From NCBI RefSeq assembly GCF_949769195.1, contig NZ_OX458333.1, positions 4,560,001 to 4,624,000 of the forward strand: DNA of 64,000 nucleotides, written 5' to 3'. The notes beneath the pieces were generated by a model that saw nothing but the letters and a program-made list of their open reading frames with translations, did not search any database and was not told the DNA's origin. Shown one piece after another: positions 18,696 to 28,346 of the stretch (position 1 is the first letter of the stretch; every line of letters starts with the position of its first letter). This DNA comes from Methylocaldum szegediense. GTDB lineage: Bacteria; Pseudomonadota; Gammaproteobacteria; Methylococcales; Methylococcaceae. The translations under genes and the position numbers were made by a program.

Positions 18696-19231
18696 CCGTT
18701 CACCGCCTTGGGTTCGGGCCATCGCCAGTCGGCCAAGGTTTCCTTGATGGGCTCCATGCGAATGCAATCCACAGGGCAGGGGGGTACGCAGAGTTCACAA
18801 CCGGTGCACTCGGTCTCGATAACCGTGTGCATGTGCCTGGCTGCGCCAAGTATTGCATCTACTGGGCAGGCTTGAATGCACAAGGTGCAGCCGATGCACA
18901 GGTTCTCGTCGATGACGGCGACGGACTTAGGTTTTTCCACGCCGTGCTCGGCGTTTAGAGGTTTTGGCTCGACGCCCAACAAGGCCGCCAGAGCGGCGAC
19001 CCCTTCCTCACCGCCGGGCGGGCATTGATTGATGTCCGCATCGCCGCGTGCGATGGCTTCGGCATAGGGCCGACAACCCGGAAAGCCGCACTGTCCGCAT
19101 TGCGTTTGTGGCAGTAAAGCATCGATTTCGTCCGCCAAGGGATTACCCTCAACCCGGAAATGCTGAGCGGAATAGCCGAGAATCAAGCCGAACAGGGCAA
19201 ATAGTGCGCAAACGACGAATACGGCTGACAT
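18692..19231 (-). CDS. rnfB: Electron transport complex subunit RnfB
   Basis: A 179-residue ferredoxin-type subunit with an N-terminal membrane anchor (residues 1-20), a [13 protein letters not shown] cluster-binding domain and two [4Fe-4S] motifs ([12 protein letters not shown] and [12 protein letters not shown]). It passes electrons from or to soluble ferredoxin. It lies 13 bases after rnfA and overlaps rnfC. In diazotrophs Rnf is used to reduce ferredoxin or flavodoxin for nitrogenase; the nif genes 15 kb away fit that, by inference. Confidence 0.95.
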   Translation of the reverse strand: MSAVFVVCALFALFGLILGYSAQHFRVEGNPLADEIDALLPQTQCGQCGFPGCRPYAEAIARGDADINQCPPGGEEGVAALAALLGVEPKPLNAEHGVEKPKSVAVIDENLCIGCTLCIQACPVDAILGAARHMHTVIETECTGCELCVPPCPVDCIRMEPIKETLADWRWPEPKAVNG

Positions 19232-19244
19232 GGGCGAGACCGGA

Positions 19245-19826
19245 TCAGCCTTTGACGAGGCCGGAAAATCCCATGAACGCCATGGAAATCAAACCGGCAG
19301 TAATCAAGGCGATAGCGTTGCCGCGAAACGGTAAGGGAACGTCGGATGCGTCTATCCGTTCGCGTACCGCGGCGAACAGAACCAGAACCAAAGTGAAGCC
19401 GAGAGCAGCACCGAAACCGTACAAAAACGATTCGATAAATCCGTGCTGGGACTGAACGTTCAGGAGAGCGACGCCGAGTACCGCGCAGTTGGTCGTGATG
19501 AGCGGAAGAAAAATACCCAGCACTTGATAGAGCAAAGGGCTCGTCTTGTGTATCACCATCTCGGTGAACTGCACCACCACGGCGATGACGACGATGAAAA
19601 CGATCGTGCGGAGATAGTCCAATCCCAGGGGCACCAGCAGATATTCGTTGGCGAGATAGCTGGTCACCGAGGACAGGGTCAATACGAACGTGGTCGCCAA
19701 TCCCATGCCCATCGCGGTCTCGAGTTTTCTCGACACGCCCATGAACGGGCAAAGCCCGAGAAACTTGACCAGGACGAAGTTATTGACCAGGGTCGTACTG
19801 ACCAGGATGAGGAGGTAATCCTTCAT
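19245..19826 (-). CDS. rnfA: Electron transport complex subunit RnfA
   Basis: A 193-residue membrane subunit with six predicted helices. Landmarks are [40 protein letters not shown] and [18 protein letters not shown]. The ATG at 19826 matches the family's usual length; the open frame 19 codons longer lacks homology. It is the first gene of rnfABCDGE-nth, so the operon promoter should lie in 19827-20167, where I see no clear -35/-10 pair. Confidence 0.95.
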   Translation of the reverse strand: MKDYLLILVSTTLVNNFVLVKFLGLCPFMGVSRKLETAMGMGLATTFVLTLSSVTSYLANEYLLVPLGLDYLRTIVFIVVIAVVVQFTEMVIHKTSPLLYQVLGIFLPLITTNCAVLGVALLNVQSQHGFIESFLYGFGAALGFTLVLVLFAAVRERIDASDVPLPFRGNAIALITAGLISMAFMGFSGLVKG

Positions 19827-20167
19827 TAAGGATAACGAGAGCGCAGGCCGTGGATTGGAGGGCGGAATTTTAAGGAAAAGCAAGAGCTTGTCAATTTGAT
19901 CGGTGTCCGAATCGAATTGTTTCCTTAGACCGTCGATTTCCCGGAATCGGTAGCCGGCTGCGATGCAAATTGGCTGTTGGTATTGCTCATCCTTGCGGCG
20001 GACAACCCTACGTCGGCGTAGGCTCTTTCGTCAGAACTCGGGATAACCCTTCGATGAAATTCAGCCTAGGAGCCGCGCCCGTCGTACAAATTGAGTGCTT
20101 CCAATGACCATTGCTTAGGCGCATGCCTGTCAGAGACCAAGGCCAATTCATCGGTAATCAGGGATCG

Positions 20168-21100
20168 TCATAAATTCAAGGGGATGGTGCGAACGGCCGA
20201 CAAGCGAGACAGATCCCAGTTGTGGATTGCCCAGTCGAGAATTTCACTTGTGTGGGCGGATCGCAAATCCGCAGGCGGATCTTGGTTCATCAGCGTTAAC
20301 AAATCGACCAGGGTGGACGATGCGTTTTTCACGTCCACGGGGTCGGCGTAGGTTTGTTTGCTCAGTTTGAGACCCGATCGGTTCACAAGAATCGGAACAT
20401 GCGCGTACGCCGGCGTGGGCAAGTCGAGCAGCTGCTGCAAATAGACTTGCCTTGGCGTCGAATCAAGCAGATCGACCCCACGGACGACTTCGGTGATGCC
20501 TTGGGCGCTGTCGTCGAGTACGGTGGCCAAGTGGTAGGCGTATACTCGATCGCGCCGGAACACGACAAAGTCTCCGACGTCTTTCGCAAGATTCTGTGTC
20601 TGCACGCCCTGGAGCGCGTCCTCGAACGTGATAGGCGTGTCTTTCACCAGAATCCGAAGAGCGTGATGATCGGGCCGGGGCTGGTTTTTCTTACTCCGGC
20701 AGAAACCCGGATAAATCGACGTGTGCGCGTTTGCGTCGGATAACGCGGCGAGATCTTTGCGGGAGCATGTGCAGGCATAAAGGAGACCTTGAGCATCGAG
20801 CCGTTCGAGTGCCGCACGGTAGACTTCGAATTGCTCGCTCTGGTAGAGGATAGGTCCGTCCCAATGCAGACCGAAGGCTTCGAGGGTGCGGAGAATCCGG
20901 TCGCTCGAGTCGGTCGCGGTACGAAAGGGATCGACATCGTCGATCCGCAACAACCACTCGCCCTGTTGCGACTTGGCTTGAAGAAAACTGGCCAGGGCCG
21001 TGTAGAGGGAGCCTAGGTGCAGGGGGCCGGTCGGTGAAGGTGCGAATCGGCCCCGGTATTTTGGCTTAGAAGACAGTGTGGAAAACGGGTCGTCGTTCAA
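20168..21100 (-). CDS. gluQ: Glutamyl-Q tRNA(Asp) synthetase
   Basis: A 310-residue paralog of the catalytic domain of glutamyl-tRNA synthetase that attaches Glu to queuosine in tRNA(Asp). It has the RFAPSPTGPLHLGSLYTA motif (HIGH-like), zinc ligands in CTCSRKD and YPGFCR, and the KMSKS-like LKLSKQTYA, and lacks the anticodon-binding domain, as the family does. It starts 24 bases after dksA, the classic dksA-gluQ operon. Confidence 0.95.
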   Translation of the reverse strand: MNDDPFSTLSSKPKYRGRFAPSPTGPLHLGSLYTALASFLQAKSQQGEWLLRIDDVDPFRTATDSSDRILRTLEAFGLHWDGPILYQSEQFEVYRAALERLDAQGLLYACTCSRKDLAALSDANAHTSIYPGFCRSKKNQPRPDHHALRILVKDTPITFEDALQGVQTQNLAKDVGDFVVFRRDRVYAYHLATVLDDSAQGITEVVRGVDLLDSTPRQVYLQQLLDLPTPAYAHVPILVNRSGLKLSKQTYADPVDVKNASSTLVDLLTLMNQDPPADLRSAHTSEILDWAIHNWDLSRLSAVRTIPLNL

Positions 21101-21124
21101 GTCGGGAAGCGAAAGGATCGAAAA

Positions 21125-21565
21125 TCAACCGACCTGCCTTTCCCGGATTTCGTCCAGCGTCTTGCAATCAATGCATTGTGTAGCGGTCGGTCGTGCTTCG
21201 AGGCGTCGGAGGCCGATTTCGACCCCGCAAGTTTCGCAATAACCATATTCCCCGCGCTCGAGATTCTCCAAAGCCTCTTCGATCTTCTTGATAAGCTTCC
21301 GTTCCCGGTCGCGGGTGCGCAGTTCGAGACTGAATTCGGATTCCTGCGTTGCGCGGTCATTCGGGTCTGGGAAATTGGCCGCTTCATCCTGCATGTGATG
21401 TACAGTACGGTCGACTTCCTTCATGAGTTCGGCCTTCCAAGTCTGTAGAATGCGACGGAAGTGCTCGACTTGAGCCTCACTCATGTATTCTTCGCCTTCC
21501 TGGGCCTGGTAAGGCGTGAAGCGGAAAGGTGTCACATGAGTATCGGCATTCTGGGCACTGGACAT
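21125..21565 (-). CDS. dksA: RNA polymerase-binding transcription factor DksA
   Basis: A 146-residue stringent response cofactor that works with ppGpp in the RNA polymerase secondary channel. The coiled-coil region holds the conserved FPDPNDRATQESEFSLELR with the acidic tip, followed by the zinc finger C-x2-C-x17-C-x2-C (CETCG ... CIDCK). The N-terminus, before EEYMSEAQVEHFRRIL, is about as long as in Pseudomonas. A ribosome site (TAGGAGTTTACGG) precedes the ATG. The gene is divergent from the aminotransferase. Confidence 0.96.
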   Translation of the reverse strand: MSSAQNADTHVTPFRFTPYQAQEGEEYMSEAQVEHFRRILQTWKAELMKEVDRTVHHMQDEAANFPDPNDRATQESEFSLELRTRDRERKLIKKIEEALENLERGEYGYCETCGVEIGLRRLEARPTATQCIDCKTLDEIRERQVG

Positions 21566-21699
21566 CCGTAAACTCCTAAACCAAGTTCAAAAACCGGATA
21601 TTACTAGCAAACAAATTGAAGTTCTGCAAGATTCCCTGACCCAAGCCTGGAGGCGTCAGCATTGCAGTTTGGTCGAATCGGTAAAAGCGCGGACGGAGC

Positions 21700-22875
21700 A
21701 TGGTGATTTCGAATCGTTTGGCTAGCATACAACCCTTTTATGTGATGGACATCTTGTCTCGTGCCAAGGCTTTGGAACGGCAAGGGCGGGATGTCATTCA
21801 CCTGGAAATTGGCGAACCCGATTTTCCGACTCCGCCTTTAGTCGCTCAGTACGCGGCCGATTTCGCACGGCGCGGCGACATTAAATATACGCCAGCCGCG
21901 GGGTTGCCCGACCTTCGCCAAGCTATCGCGAAATATTATCGGGATCGTTATGGCGTGCAGGTTGAGAGCGAGCGAATCTTCATTACACCAGGCGCCTCGG
22001 GCGGCTTTTTGCTAGCGATGGCGCTGGTGCTCAATGAAGGCGACAAGGTTCTGCTGGAGGATCCGGGCTATCCGTGCTATTCGAATTTCGTTCGCCTGTT
22101 TGGGGGCATTCCTTCCCTGGTGCCAGTAGACGCGTCAACACGCTTCCATTTCAATCCTGAGATTCTTTCAGCCGTGTGGGATCGGCGAACTAAGGGGGTT
22201 GTAATCGCATCGCCTTCAAACCCGACTGGAGCCGTGCTGCGCCCTGACGAGTTGCGAGCGCTGGTAGACGATCTGGAGCGAAGGTCGGCATTCTTGATTT
22301 CGGATGAGATCTACCATGGGCTTGAGTACGACGAACCGTCGTCGACGGCTCTCGCGTTTTCGGACCGGGTTTTGGTTATCAACAGCTTTTCGAAGTATTT
22401 CGGAATGACAGGGTGGAGGGTCGGATGGCTTGTGGTTCCCGCCGACTGCATTGATAATGCGGAAAAACTCGCACAGAATTTGTTCATTTCTGCGCCGACC
22501 CCCTCGCAATATGCGGCTCTGGCTTCATTTACGGAAGCGAACCTGCACGGATTGGAACTGCGACGACAGGTTTTTCAGGAGAGACGAGACTTTCTTTGCG
22601 AGCAGTTACAGAAAATCGGATTTTCGATCAAGACCATGCCGAGCGGAGCGTTCTACGTCTACGCCGACTGCAGTCGTTTTACATCGAATAGCTTCGATTT
22701 CGCGTTGAGCTTGTTGGAGGAAACCGGTGTCGCGGTGACTCCAGGCAAGGATTTCGGCAACAACGCGCCGGAGCGCTATCTCAGGTTTTCCTATGCGGTA
22801 ACGCTTGATCGATTAGCGGCGGCGGTAGAACGGATAAAATTTTTCTCGGAACGGGGGCGACACAAGCGTGCGTAA
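21700..22875 (+). CDS. Pyridoxal phosphate-dependent class I aminotransferase
   Basis: A 391-residue fold-type I aminotransferase. The N-terminal VIHLEIGEPDFPTP, the substrate region KYTPAAGLPDLRQAIAKYY, ASPSNPTGAV, and the PLP-binding Lys232 in NSFSKYFGMTGWRVGW are typical of the AspC/AAT-I subfamily that includes aspartate and aromatic aminotransferases. The exact amino donor cannot be told from sequence. ATG is preceded by GCGGACGGAGC. It is not obviously part of the polysaccharide locus that starts 390 bases downstream. Confidence 0.93.
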   Translation: MVISNRLASIQPFYVMDILSRAKALERQGRDVIHLEIGEPDFPTPPLVAQYAADFARRGDIKYTPAAGLPDLRQAIAKYYRDRYGVQVESERIFITPGASGGFLLAMALVLNEGDKVLLEDPGYPCYSNFVRLFGGIPSLVPVDASTRFHFNPEILSAVWDRRTKGVVIASPSNPTGAVLRPDELRALVDDLERRSAFLISDEIYHGLEYDEPSSTALAFSDRVLVINSFSKYFGMTGWRVGWLVVPADCIDNAEKLAQNLFISAPTPSQYAALASFTEANLHGLELRRQVFQERRDFLCEQLQKIGFSIKTMPSGAFYVYADCSRFTSNSFDFALSLLEETGVAVTPGKDFGNNAPERYLRFSYAVTLDRLAAAVERIKFFSERGRHKRA

Positions 22876-23262
22876 TCAATCCTCTGGTATTCAAAAGCGA
22901 ATCAATCAGTTAGCTCACTATCTCGGTGACGTGATTTTTGCACTGTTACCTTAGGAACGGAAAAGGTAAAGTACACTTCAAATTGCGCTCAGGGATGCAT
23001 GCACAGCTATGCTAGACTTGCTAACGGCTGCTTCGTGCGGCGAAGTGCACGCCGCGCTGTACAGCCCGACGTTCCACCTAACTGCGCCACGTTAAGCCCA
23101 ACAACTGTGGCTTGTTCTCATGTCATGGGTTCGGCCTAGAGGAGTGCGGTTCGCCCGTCATGCCGGAATGACCGAAACTGTCCTGCGCCGATCGGGTTCG
23201 GCTGGTCTTACCTCGGTTTCCTAAGCGAGTGGTCCAAGAGAAAGCAATTTGAGTTAGATACT
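22876..23262. other. Gap upstream of the exopolysaccharide locus, with a folded repeat
   Basis: No gene is supported in these 387 bases. At 23026-23066 a nested hairpin occurs: GGCTG and GCGGCG on the left pair with CGCCGC and CAGCC on the right. It is bracketed by TGCTAAC at 23019 and GTTAAGC at 23091, giving a rough resemblance to an integron attC site. The promoter of the exopolysaccharide operon should also lie here, but I see no convincing sigma-70 or sigma-54 elements. Confidence 0.4.
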
Positions 23263-23868
23263 ATGCGTCGTATCAATAATTGGACTTTATGGGGGATTCT
23301 GTTCTGCAACTCTTTTCTGGTGGGATGTGCTCCGTTGGCACCGAACGTAGACCCGCCCTCGGACTATACCTACATCATCGGACCTGGTGACAGTCTCGAA
23401 ATGTTCGTCTGGGGTAATCCGGAAATATCCCGCACAATTCCCGTCAGACCAGACGGGAAAATTAACGCGCCTTTGGTCGAAGAGCTTCCCGCATCGGGTA
23501 AGACTCCGTTTCAGCTTGCGCGGGATATCGAAAAGGAGTTGTCAAAGTATATTCGTAATCCCCTTGTAACCGTAATCGTGAATGATTTCGTCGGTCCTTA
23601 TAGCGAACAGGTTAGAGTTGTAGGACAAGCCGCCAAGCCGCAGGCGGTTCCTTATAAGGAAAATATGTCTTTACTAGATTTGATGATTCTCGTTGGCGGA
23701 CTTACCGATTATGCAGCAGGAAACCGCGCAGTGATTGTCAGGAACATGAACGGCGTACAACAGCAGCTTAGGGTGCGCATCGACGATTTGCTCGAGGATG
23801 GCGACATAACAGCTAATGTGAACATATTGCCCGGGGATATTTTAATTATTCCGGAAGCTTACTTCTGA
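23263..23868 (+). CDS. XrtA/PEP-CTERM system polysaccharide export lipoprotein (Wza-like)
   Basis: A 201-residue outer-membrane export protein with a lipoprotein signal (lipobox LVGC, Cys22) and the polysaccharide export domain (YTYIIGPGDSLEMFVWGNPE) followed by a SLBB-like region (EQVRVVGQAAKPQAVPYK). It is short compared with Wza, as in the exosortase-A-associated family. It should form the periplasm-to-outer-membrane channel for the polysaccharide. It is the first gene of a long rightward operon; the chain-length gene begins 27 bases later. Confidence 0.9.
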   Translation: MRRINNWTLWGILFCNSFLVGCAPLAPNVDPPSDYTYIIGPGDSLEMFVWGNPEISRTIPVRPDGKINAPLVEELPASGKTPFQLARDIEKELSKYIRNPLVTVIVNDFVGPYSEQVRVVGQAAKPQAVPYKENMSLLDLMILVGGLTDYAAGNRAVIVRNMNGVQQQLRVRIDDLLEDGDITANVNILPGDILIIPEAYF

Positions 23869-23895
23869 GCCTGCTTCGGTTGGGGGCCGATTTTC

Positions 23896-25461
23896 ATGCA
23901 TGAACTGATCGCCGAGGTCCTCGGTTACCTCCAAAGCGCCACACGCTATAAATGGGTTTCCATCGCATTGGCGTGGATAATTAGTCTTGCGGGCTGGATT
24001 TTTGTCGCGCAAATGCCAGACAAATATCAAGCCAGCGCACGGGTGCATGTGGATACTCGTTCCGTCTTGCGTCCTTTGCTCTCAGGTCTTGCTATTCAGC
24101 CGGATGTTTCCGGCCAAGTTCGCTTGATGTCGAAACTGATGTTCAGCCGTCCGAACCTGGAAAAGGTAGCTCGGATGACGGACTTGGATTTAGGCGCGAC
24201 GGACGAAGCGGCCATGGAAAAGATAGTCAATCGACTGCAGTCTTCGGTAACTATCGCGGGTGGAGAAAATAACTTGTTCACGATCAATGCGGAAGACCAA
24301 AATCCGACGACAGCGAAAAAGATTGTTCAAGCGCTGCTGACGATTTTCGTCGAGCAGACTCTGGGCGAGTCGCGCGAAGATTCGAGTTCCGCTCAAAAAT
24401 TTCTCGATCAACAAATTAAGGAGTATGAAGCACGCTTACAGGCCGCTGAGAAAGCGCTCGAGGATTTCAAACGTGTGAATTACGGAATGCTTCCTGACCA
24501 GGGTGGTGACCTTTATGCACAATTGAATGGGTTGGCCAAGCAGTTGGATGACGCAAAGATAGGACTGCAGGAAGCTATCAATCGACGTGACGAGCTGCAA
24601 AGACAGTTGCAAGGGGAAGAACCGACATTTTTGGGTTTTAATGGCCTGGAAGACATAGCAAGTCCTCTTGATACCCGGATCCAAGCTTTACAGGCTCGCT
24701 TGGATGAGTTGTTGCTCAAGTATACGAAGGGCCATCCGGAAGTAATAGCTCTGAAAAAAAGCATCGCGGATTTACAAAAGCAGAAGGAAAAGGAAATAGC
24801 GGAAGCAAAGGAATTAGGGCAAGGTATGGTACGAAACCCGGGGGTCGAGGCCAATCCAGTTTTTCAACAAATGAGAATTTCTCTTAGCGACGCGGAAGTG
24901 GATGTTGCATTGCTAAGCTCGCGAGTGAAGATGTTTGAGGAGAAAATTGAACTTCTGAAGAAGCAAATGGACGAGCGATTGAAAGTGGAAACGCAGCTGC
25001 AGGGACTGAATAGGGATTACGCAGCGATCAAGGAAAATTACGACGCACTCTTGAAGAGGCGGGAAACGGCGAGAATGTCGGAAAGCGTGGAGCAAAGCAC
25101 GGACAGCGTGAAATTCAAAATTGTCGATCCGCCTCAAGTACCTACAAAACCTTCCGCGCCCAACCGTATTTTGCTTTCGGTGGCGGTGTTAGTGGCTAGT
25201 ATCGTGGTAAGCGTCGGGATGGCCATATTTCTGGCGCTTCTGCGCCCGGCGTTCAACACGACAAACAAGCTCAGGGAAATTACCGGGCGGCCGGTACTTG
25301 GGAGTGTTTCCATGAACTGGATTCCGGAACTTAGAGAACGTAAGTGGCGTGAGTTTCTGGCCTTCACGGCCGCTTTCGCGACATTGCTTGTTGTCTTCAT
25401 CGGGGTAATTGTGCTGGAGATCAAAGGGTATCATCTTCCGTCGTTTGTCAGTCGGAGTTAA
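23896..25461 (+). CDS. XrtA system chain-length determinant protein (Wzz/GumC-like)
   Basis: A 521-residue polysaccharide co-polymerase. There is an N-terminal membrane helix (about residues 20-40), a Wzz domain with PDKYQASARVHVDTRSVLRP, a long periplasmic coiled coil (about 150-400), a Pro-rich stretch (VDPPQVPTKPSAPNR) before a second helix, and a further C-terminal helix near 490-512. It has no kinase domain of its own; that is encoded by the next gene, only 4 bases downstream. It sets polymer length together with the kinase. Confidence 0.9.
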   Translation: MHELIAEVLGYLQSATRYKWVSIALAWIISLAGWIFVAQMPDKYQASARVHVDTRSVLRPLLSGLAIQPDVSGQVRLMSKLMFSRPNLEKVARMTDLDLGATDEAAMEKIVNRLQSSVTIAGGENNLFTINAEDQNPTTAKKIVQALLTIFVEQTLGESREDSSSAQKFLDQQIKEYEARLQAAEKALEDFKRVNYGMLPDQGGDLYAQLNGLAKQLDDAKIGLQEAINRRDELQRQLQGEEPTFLGFNGLEDIASPLDTRIQALQARLDELLLKYTKGHPEVIALKKSIADLQKQKEKEIAEAKELGQGMVRNPGVEANPVFQQMRISLSDAEVDVALLSSRVKMFEEKIELLKKQMDERLKVETQLQGLNRDYAAIKENYDALLKRRETARMSESVEQSTDSVKFKIVDPPQVPTKPSAPNRILLSVAVLVASIVVSVGMAIFLALLRPAFNTTNKLREITGRPVLGSVSMNWIPELRERKWREFLAFTAAFATLLVVFIGVIVLEIKGYHLPSFVSRS

Positions 25462-25465
25462 CGGC

Positions 25466-26374
25466 ATGAGCATCATCGAGAAGGCACTGAATAAGGCTTT
25501 GGAGCTCGAACAAAGTTCGACTCAGAAAGGGGGCGAGCGAGCTCAGTTTGCTCAAAGGGCGGCCGATATCGAACCTTCCTCGCCGGCTCCGGGGACAGCC
25601 TCAAAAAGTGAAGCGGCGCCAAAAATACACCCGATCGATTGGGACCTTGTCAAATCTAAGGGCATGTTGGCATTGGACGCCCCACATGGTCAGCTTGCGG
25701 AAGAATATCGTTTAATCAAACGGCCTCTTTTGATGAATGCCTTCCCGGAAGGTGATAACGGCATTGAGCGTGCGAATCTGATTCTGGTAACTAGCAGCGT
25801 TCCCGGGGAGGGAAAGACTTTTACGGCCGTAAATTTGGCTCTCAGTATTGCGATGGAGCGAGACAAGACAGTTCTGTTGATAGATGCTGATGTAGCGAAA
25901 CCATCGATAGCGGGATTACTCGGAATTCCTGCCCAAAAAGGGCTAATCGATCTGTTACAGGACAAATCGCTCGGCTTTTCCGATGTTTTAATTAAAACAG
26001 ATATTCCGAATCTAACGTTGTTGCCGGCGGGCAGCTTGGATCGCCATTCCACCGAGCTTTTGGCCAGTGACGCAATGAAGGGACTGGCCAAGGAATTGTC
26101 GTCGCGTTATCCGGATCGTGCCGTCATTTTCGATTCACCGCCTTTGCTCGCGGCGAGCCAAGGTGCCGTATTAGCCACGCTGGTAGGCCAAGTTGTCTTG
26201 GTCGTCGAGTCCGATGTCACGCCTCAGTATATCGTTCAGGAATCCCTTTCGAAGTTGGAATCCTGCGAGGTGGTTGGCTGCGTCTTGAATAAAACGAAGA
26301 AAGGGTTCGGATTCAAGTATTACGGGTACGGGTACGGGTACGGGGTTTATGGTCAACAAAGAACCGAAAGTTGA
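25466..26374 (+). CDS. XrtA-associated tyrosine-protein autokinase
   Basis: A 302-residue BY-kinase. Walker A is in SSVPGEGKTFTAVN (Lys117), Walker A' in LLIDADVAKPS, Walker B in AVIFDSPPLLA. The C-terminus is a tyrosine cluster ([13 protein letters not shown]), the expected autophosphorylation site, encoded in part by a (TACGGG) tandem repeat at 26321-26344. The start is the ATG at 25466, 4 bases after the chain-length gene; the longer frame overlaps that gene. It should regulate polymerisation by cycling phosphorylation. Confidence 0.92.
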   Translation: MSIIEKALNKALELEQSSTQKGGERAQFAQRAADIEPSSPAPGTASKSEAAPKIHPIDWDLVKSKGMLALDAPHGQLAEEYRLIKRPLLMNAFPEGDNGIERANLILVTSSVPGEGKTFTAVNLALSIAMERDKTVLLIDADVAKPSIAGLLGIPAQKGLIDLLQDKSLGFSDVLIKTDIPNLTLLPAGSLDRHSTELLASDAMKGLAKELSSRYPDRAVIFDSPPLLAASQGAVLATLVGQVVLVVESDVTPQYIVQESLSKLESCEVVGCVLNKTKKGFGFKYYGYGYGYGVYGQQRTES

Positions 26375-28340
26375 CGGAGCCTACAGGTCTCCCAATCCGA
26401 GCTTTGGAGTAATTGGCTATTATCTAGGGGTGCTTTGTTTTTTTTTGCCTCCTACATATGCGGAGGATTGGCATGTGGAGCCAAATTTGGTGGTGAGGCA
26501 GCTATATTCAGATAATATCGGTTTGACCAGCAGAGGGGCCTCCGGTAGTTCGTCGGCGCAGAAGGCCGACGATGCGTTTGTGACTGAATTAAGCCCTGGC
26601 ATATCAATTCGACGGGAAGGCAAGAGCAAATTTGATTTATATTATAGGATGCAAAATCTATTTTATGCCGGAACCGATGTAGATCCGCGAATCAATAACC
26701 AACTTCAGATGAGATCGAAAACCGAGATTATTGACGACTCTGTATTTGTCGATTCCACAAGCACGATAGGACAATATAACAGTACGACAACCGGCCGCTT
26801 TGCCGTCGATAATATATCTCGTACCGGTAATACTAGCGAATACAGAACGTTTCGAATTAACCCATATTGGAGACCTCATCTAGGCGGTTATGCGGAAGGT
26901 TATGTCGGTGTTACATACAGTAACATCGGTGGCGGAAACTTCGATTCCAATATTTTCGAACAACGGGCTGATTTGATGAGTGGTAACCGGTTCGACACGG
27001 TTACCTGGCGAGCTAATTTTTACAACCAAGATAATGAACGCAACCGTGGCATCCAGGGAGTTCGAGGAAGCGGCAACGTAAAATATCAAAACTATAATGG
27101 TGAGATCAGGTATCGATTAACGAAGCAATTCAGCCCTTTTATCCAGGCTGGTCACTTCGAAAACGATTTTGCTGGCCTGACGAGGATTGCGGGGGCGCGA
27201 AACGGTGGTTACTGGACTGCAGGATTGGCTTGGACTCCGAGTGCTAAATTGGCCTTGCAGGGCGGGATAGGCGGCAATAACCATTTCTTGTCGTTAGCAT
27301 GGGAGCCGAGCAGAAGAACAAGCTTGTGGTTTATTTATCGCGACAGTGAAGTGGGAGGTGCGTACGGTGGAGCGGGTTTCGGCGGATTAGGAATGGGTGG
27401 AGCGGGTTTCGGCGGATTAGGAATGGGCGGAGCAGGTCTCGGTGGACTGGGGACGGGTTTTGGCGGATTAGGAATGGGTGGAGCGGGGCTCGGCGGACTG
27501 GGGACGGGTTTTGGCGGATTAGGAATGGGCGGAGCAGGTCTCGGTGGACTGGGGACGGGCTTTGGCGGATTAGGAATGGGCGGAGCAGGTCTCGGTGGAC
27601 TGGGGACGGGTTTTGGCGGATTAGGAATGGGCGGAGCAGGTCTCGGTGGACTGGGAACGGGTTTCGGCGGATTAGGAATGGGTGGAGCGGGTTTCGGCGG
27701 ATTAGGAATGGGCGGTACCGGACCGGGGAGAAGAGGATTTGGCGGAATAGGTTTAGGTGGATTCAACGCCGGAACCACTTGGAATGCGCTGCTAAGCCAT
27801 AGAACTCGCCGAACGAATTGGATGGCTGCCTACATCATGAATACCACGACGATTCAGCAGGTCCTGCTCGATCAACCTGTGTTCGATCCGCTGACGAGTG
27901 AGCCGTTCCTCCTGCCTATCGATCAGCCTATCTTGACCAATGAGGTCATCACTCGAAAGCGGGGACAAGCATCCGTTTCCGGGTTTAGTGCCAAGAGCGT
28001 CTTGAACTTGATGGGCTATCAGGAGAATCGGCGGTATCAGTTTTCCGGTGATCAGGACGTGCTCGGAGTTACCGCATCATGGCAATGGCAATTCGCCCCC
28101 CGAACCCAATCAGCTCTGTTCTTCATTTGGCAATCCATCGACAATCACAGCAATCAAAGCAGCACTATCCTGACGGATTCCAAGAATAAGTTCATGCTTG
28201 TGTCCTTGGCCGTGTACCGGAGGATCTGGGCAGATCTGGTCGGATCTTTGGAACTGCGGCATATGCAGTTGGATTCGAATCGATCGGAATTCGAGTACGA
28301 CGAGAACCGGGTAACAGCCAGTATATTTATGAGGTTCTGA
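26349..28340 (+). CDS. XrtA system outer-membrane beta-barrel protein with Gly-rich repeat insert
   Basis: A 663-residue protein of the exosortase-associated outer-membrane family (TIGR03016 type). A signal sequence ends at PPTYA-EDW (about residue 39). Residues 40-335 and 480-663 are alternating amphipathic strands ending in Phe (IFMRF), typical of beta-barrels. Between them, residues ~340-455 are a Gly-Leu/Phe/Met repeat encoded by a minisatellite (27366-27712), absent from ordinary family members as far as I know. The gene starts 26 bases inside the kinase gene. It may anchor or secrete the polymer; function is unproven. Confidence 0.85.
   Translation: MVNKEPKVDGAYRSPNPSFGVIGYYLGVLCFFLPPTYAEDWHVEPNLVVRQLYSDNIGLTSRGASGSSSAQKADDAFVTELSPGISIRREGKSKFDLYYRMQNLFYAGTDVDPRINNQLQMRSKTEIIDDSVFVDSTSTIGQYNSTTTGRFAVDNISRTGNTSEYRTFRINPYWRPHLGGYAEGYVGVTYSNIGGGNFDSNIFEQRADLMSGNRFDTVTWRANFYNQDNERNRGIQGVRGSGNVKYQNYNGEIRYRLTKQFSPFIQAGHFENDFAGLTRIAGARNGGYWTAGLAWTPSAKLALQGGIGGNNHFLSLAWEPSRRTSLWFIYRDSEVGGAYGGAGFGGLGMGGAGFGGLGMGGAGLGGLGTGFGGLGMGGAGLGGLGTGFGGLGMGGAGLGGLGTGFGGLGMGGAGLGGLGTGFGGLGMGGAGLGGLGTGFGGLGMGGAGFGGLGMGGTGPGRRGFGGIGLGGFNAGTTWNALLSHRTRRTNWMAAYIMNTTTIQQVLLDQPVFDPLTSEPFLLPIDQPILTNEVITRKRGQASVSGFSAKSVLNLMGYQENRRYQFSGDQDVLGVTASWQWQFAPRTQSALFFIWQSIDNHSNQSSTILTDSKNKFMLVSLAVYRRIWADLVGSLELRHMQLDSNRSEFEYDENRVTASIFMRF
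27366..27712 (+). repeat. 51-bp coding minisatellite
   Basis: The unit beginning GGCGGATTAGGAATGGG recurs at 27381, 27411, 27462, 27513, 27564, 27615, 27666 and 27696, so the steps are 30, 51, 51, 51, 51, 51 and 30 bases. The units are almost identical, indicating recent expansion. All steps are multiples of three; each 51-base unit adds 17 residues ([15 protein letters not shown] plus GF) to the barrel protein without shifting the frame. Confidence 0.95.
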
Positions 28341-28346
28341 TCCTCC

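Noticed and set aside
27366-27712. Possible CRISPR array because of regular repeats
   Set aside because: Units are contiguous without unique spacers and are coding in frame; steps of 30 and 51 bases are minisatellite periods.
27335-27778. Reverse frame coding a Pro-rich repeat protein
   Set aside because: It is the antisense of the Gly-rich minisatellite in the outer-membrane protein gene and has no start signals.
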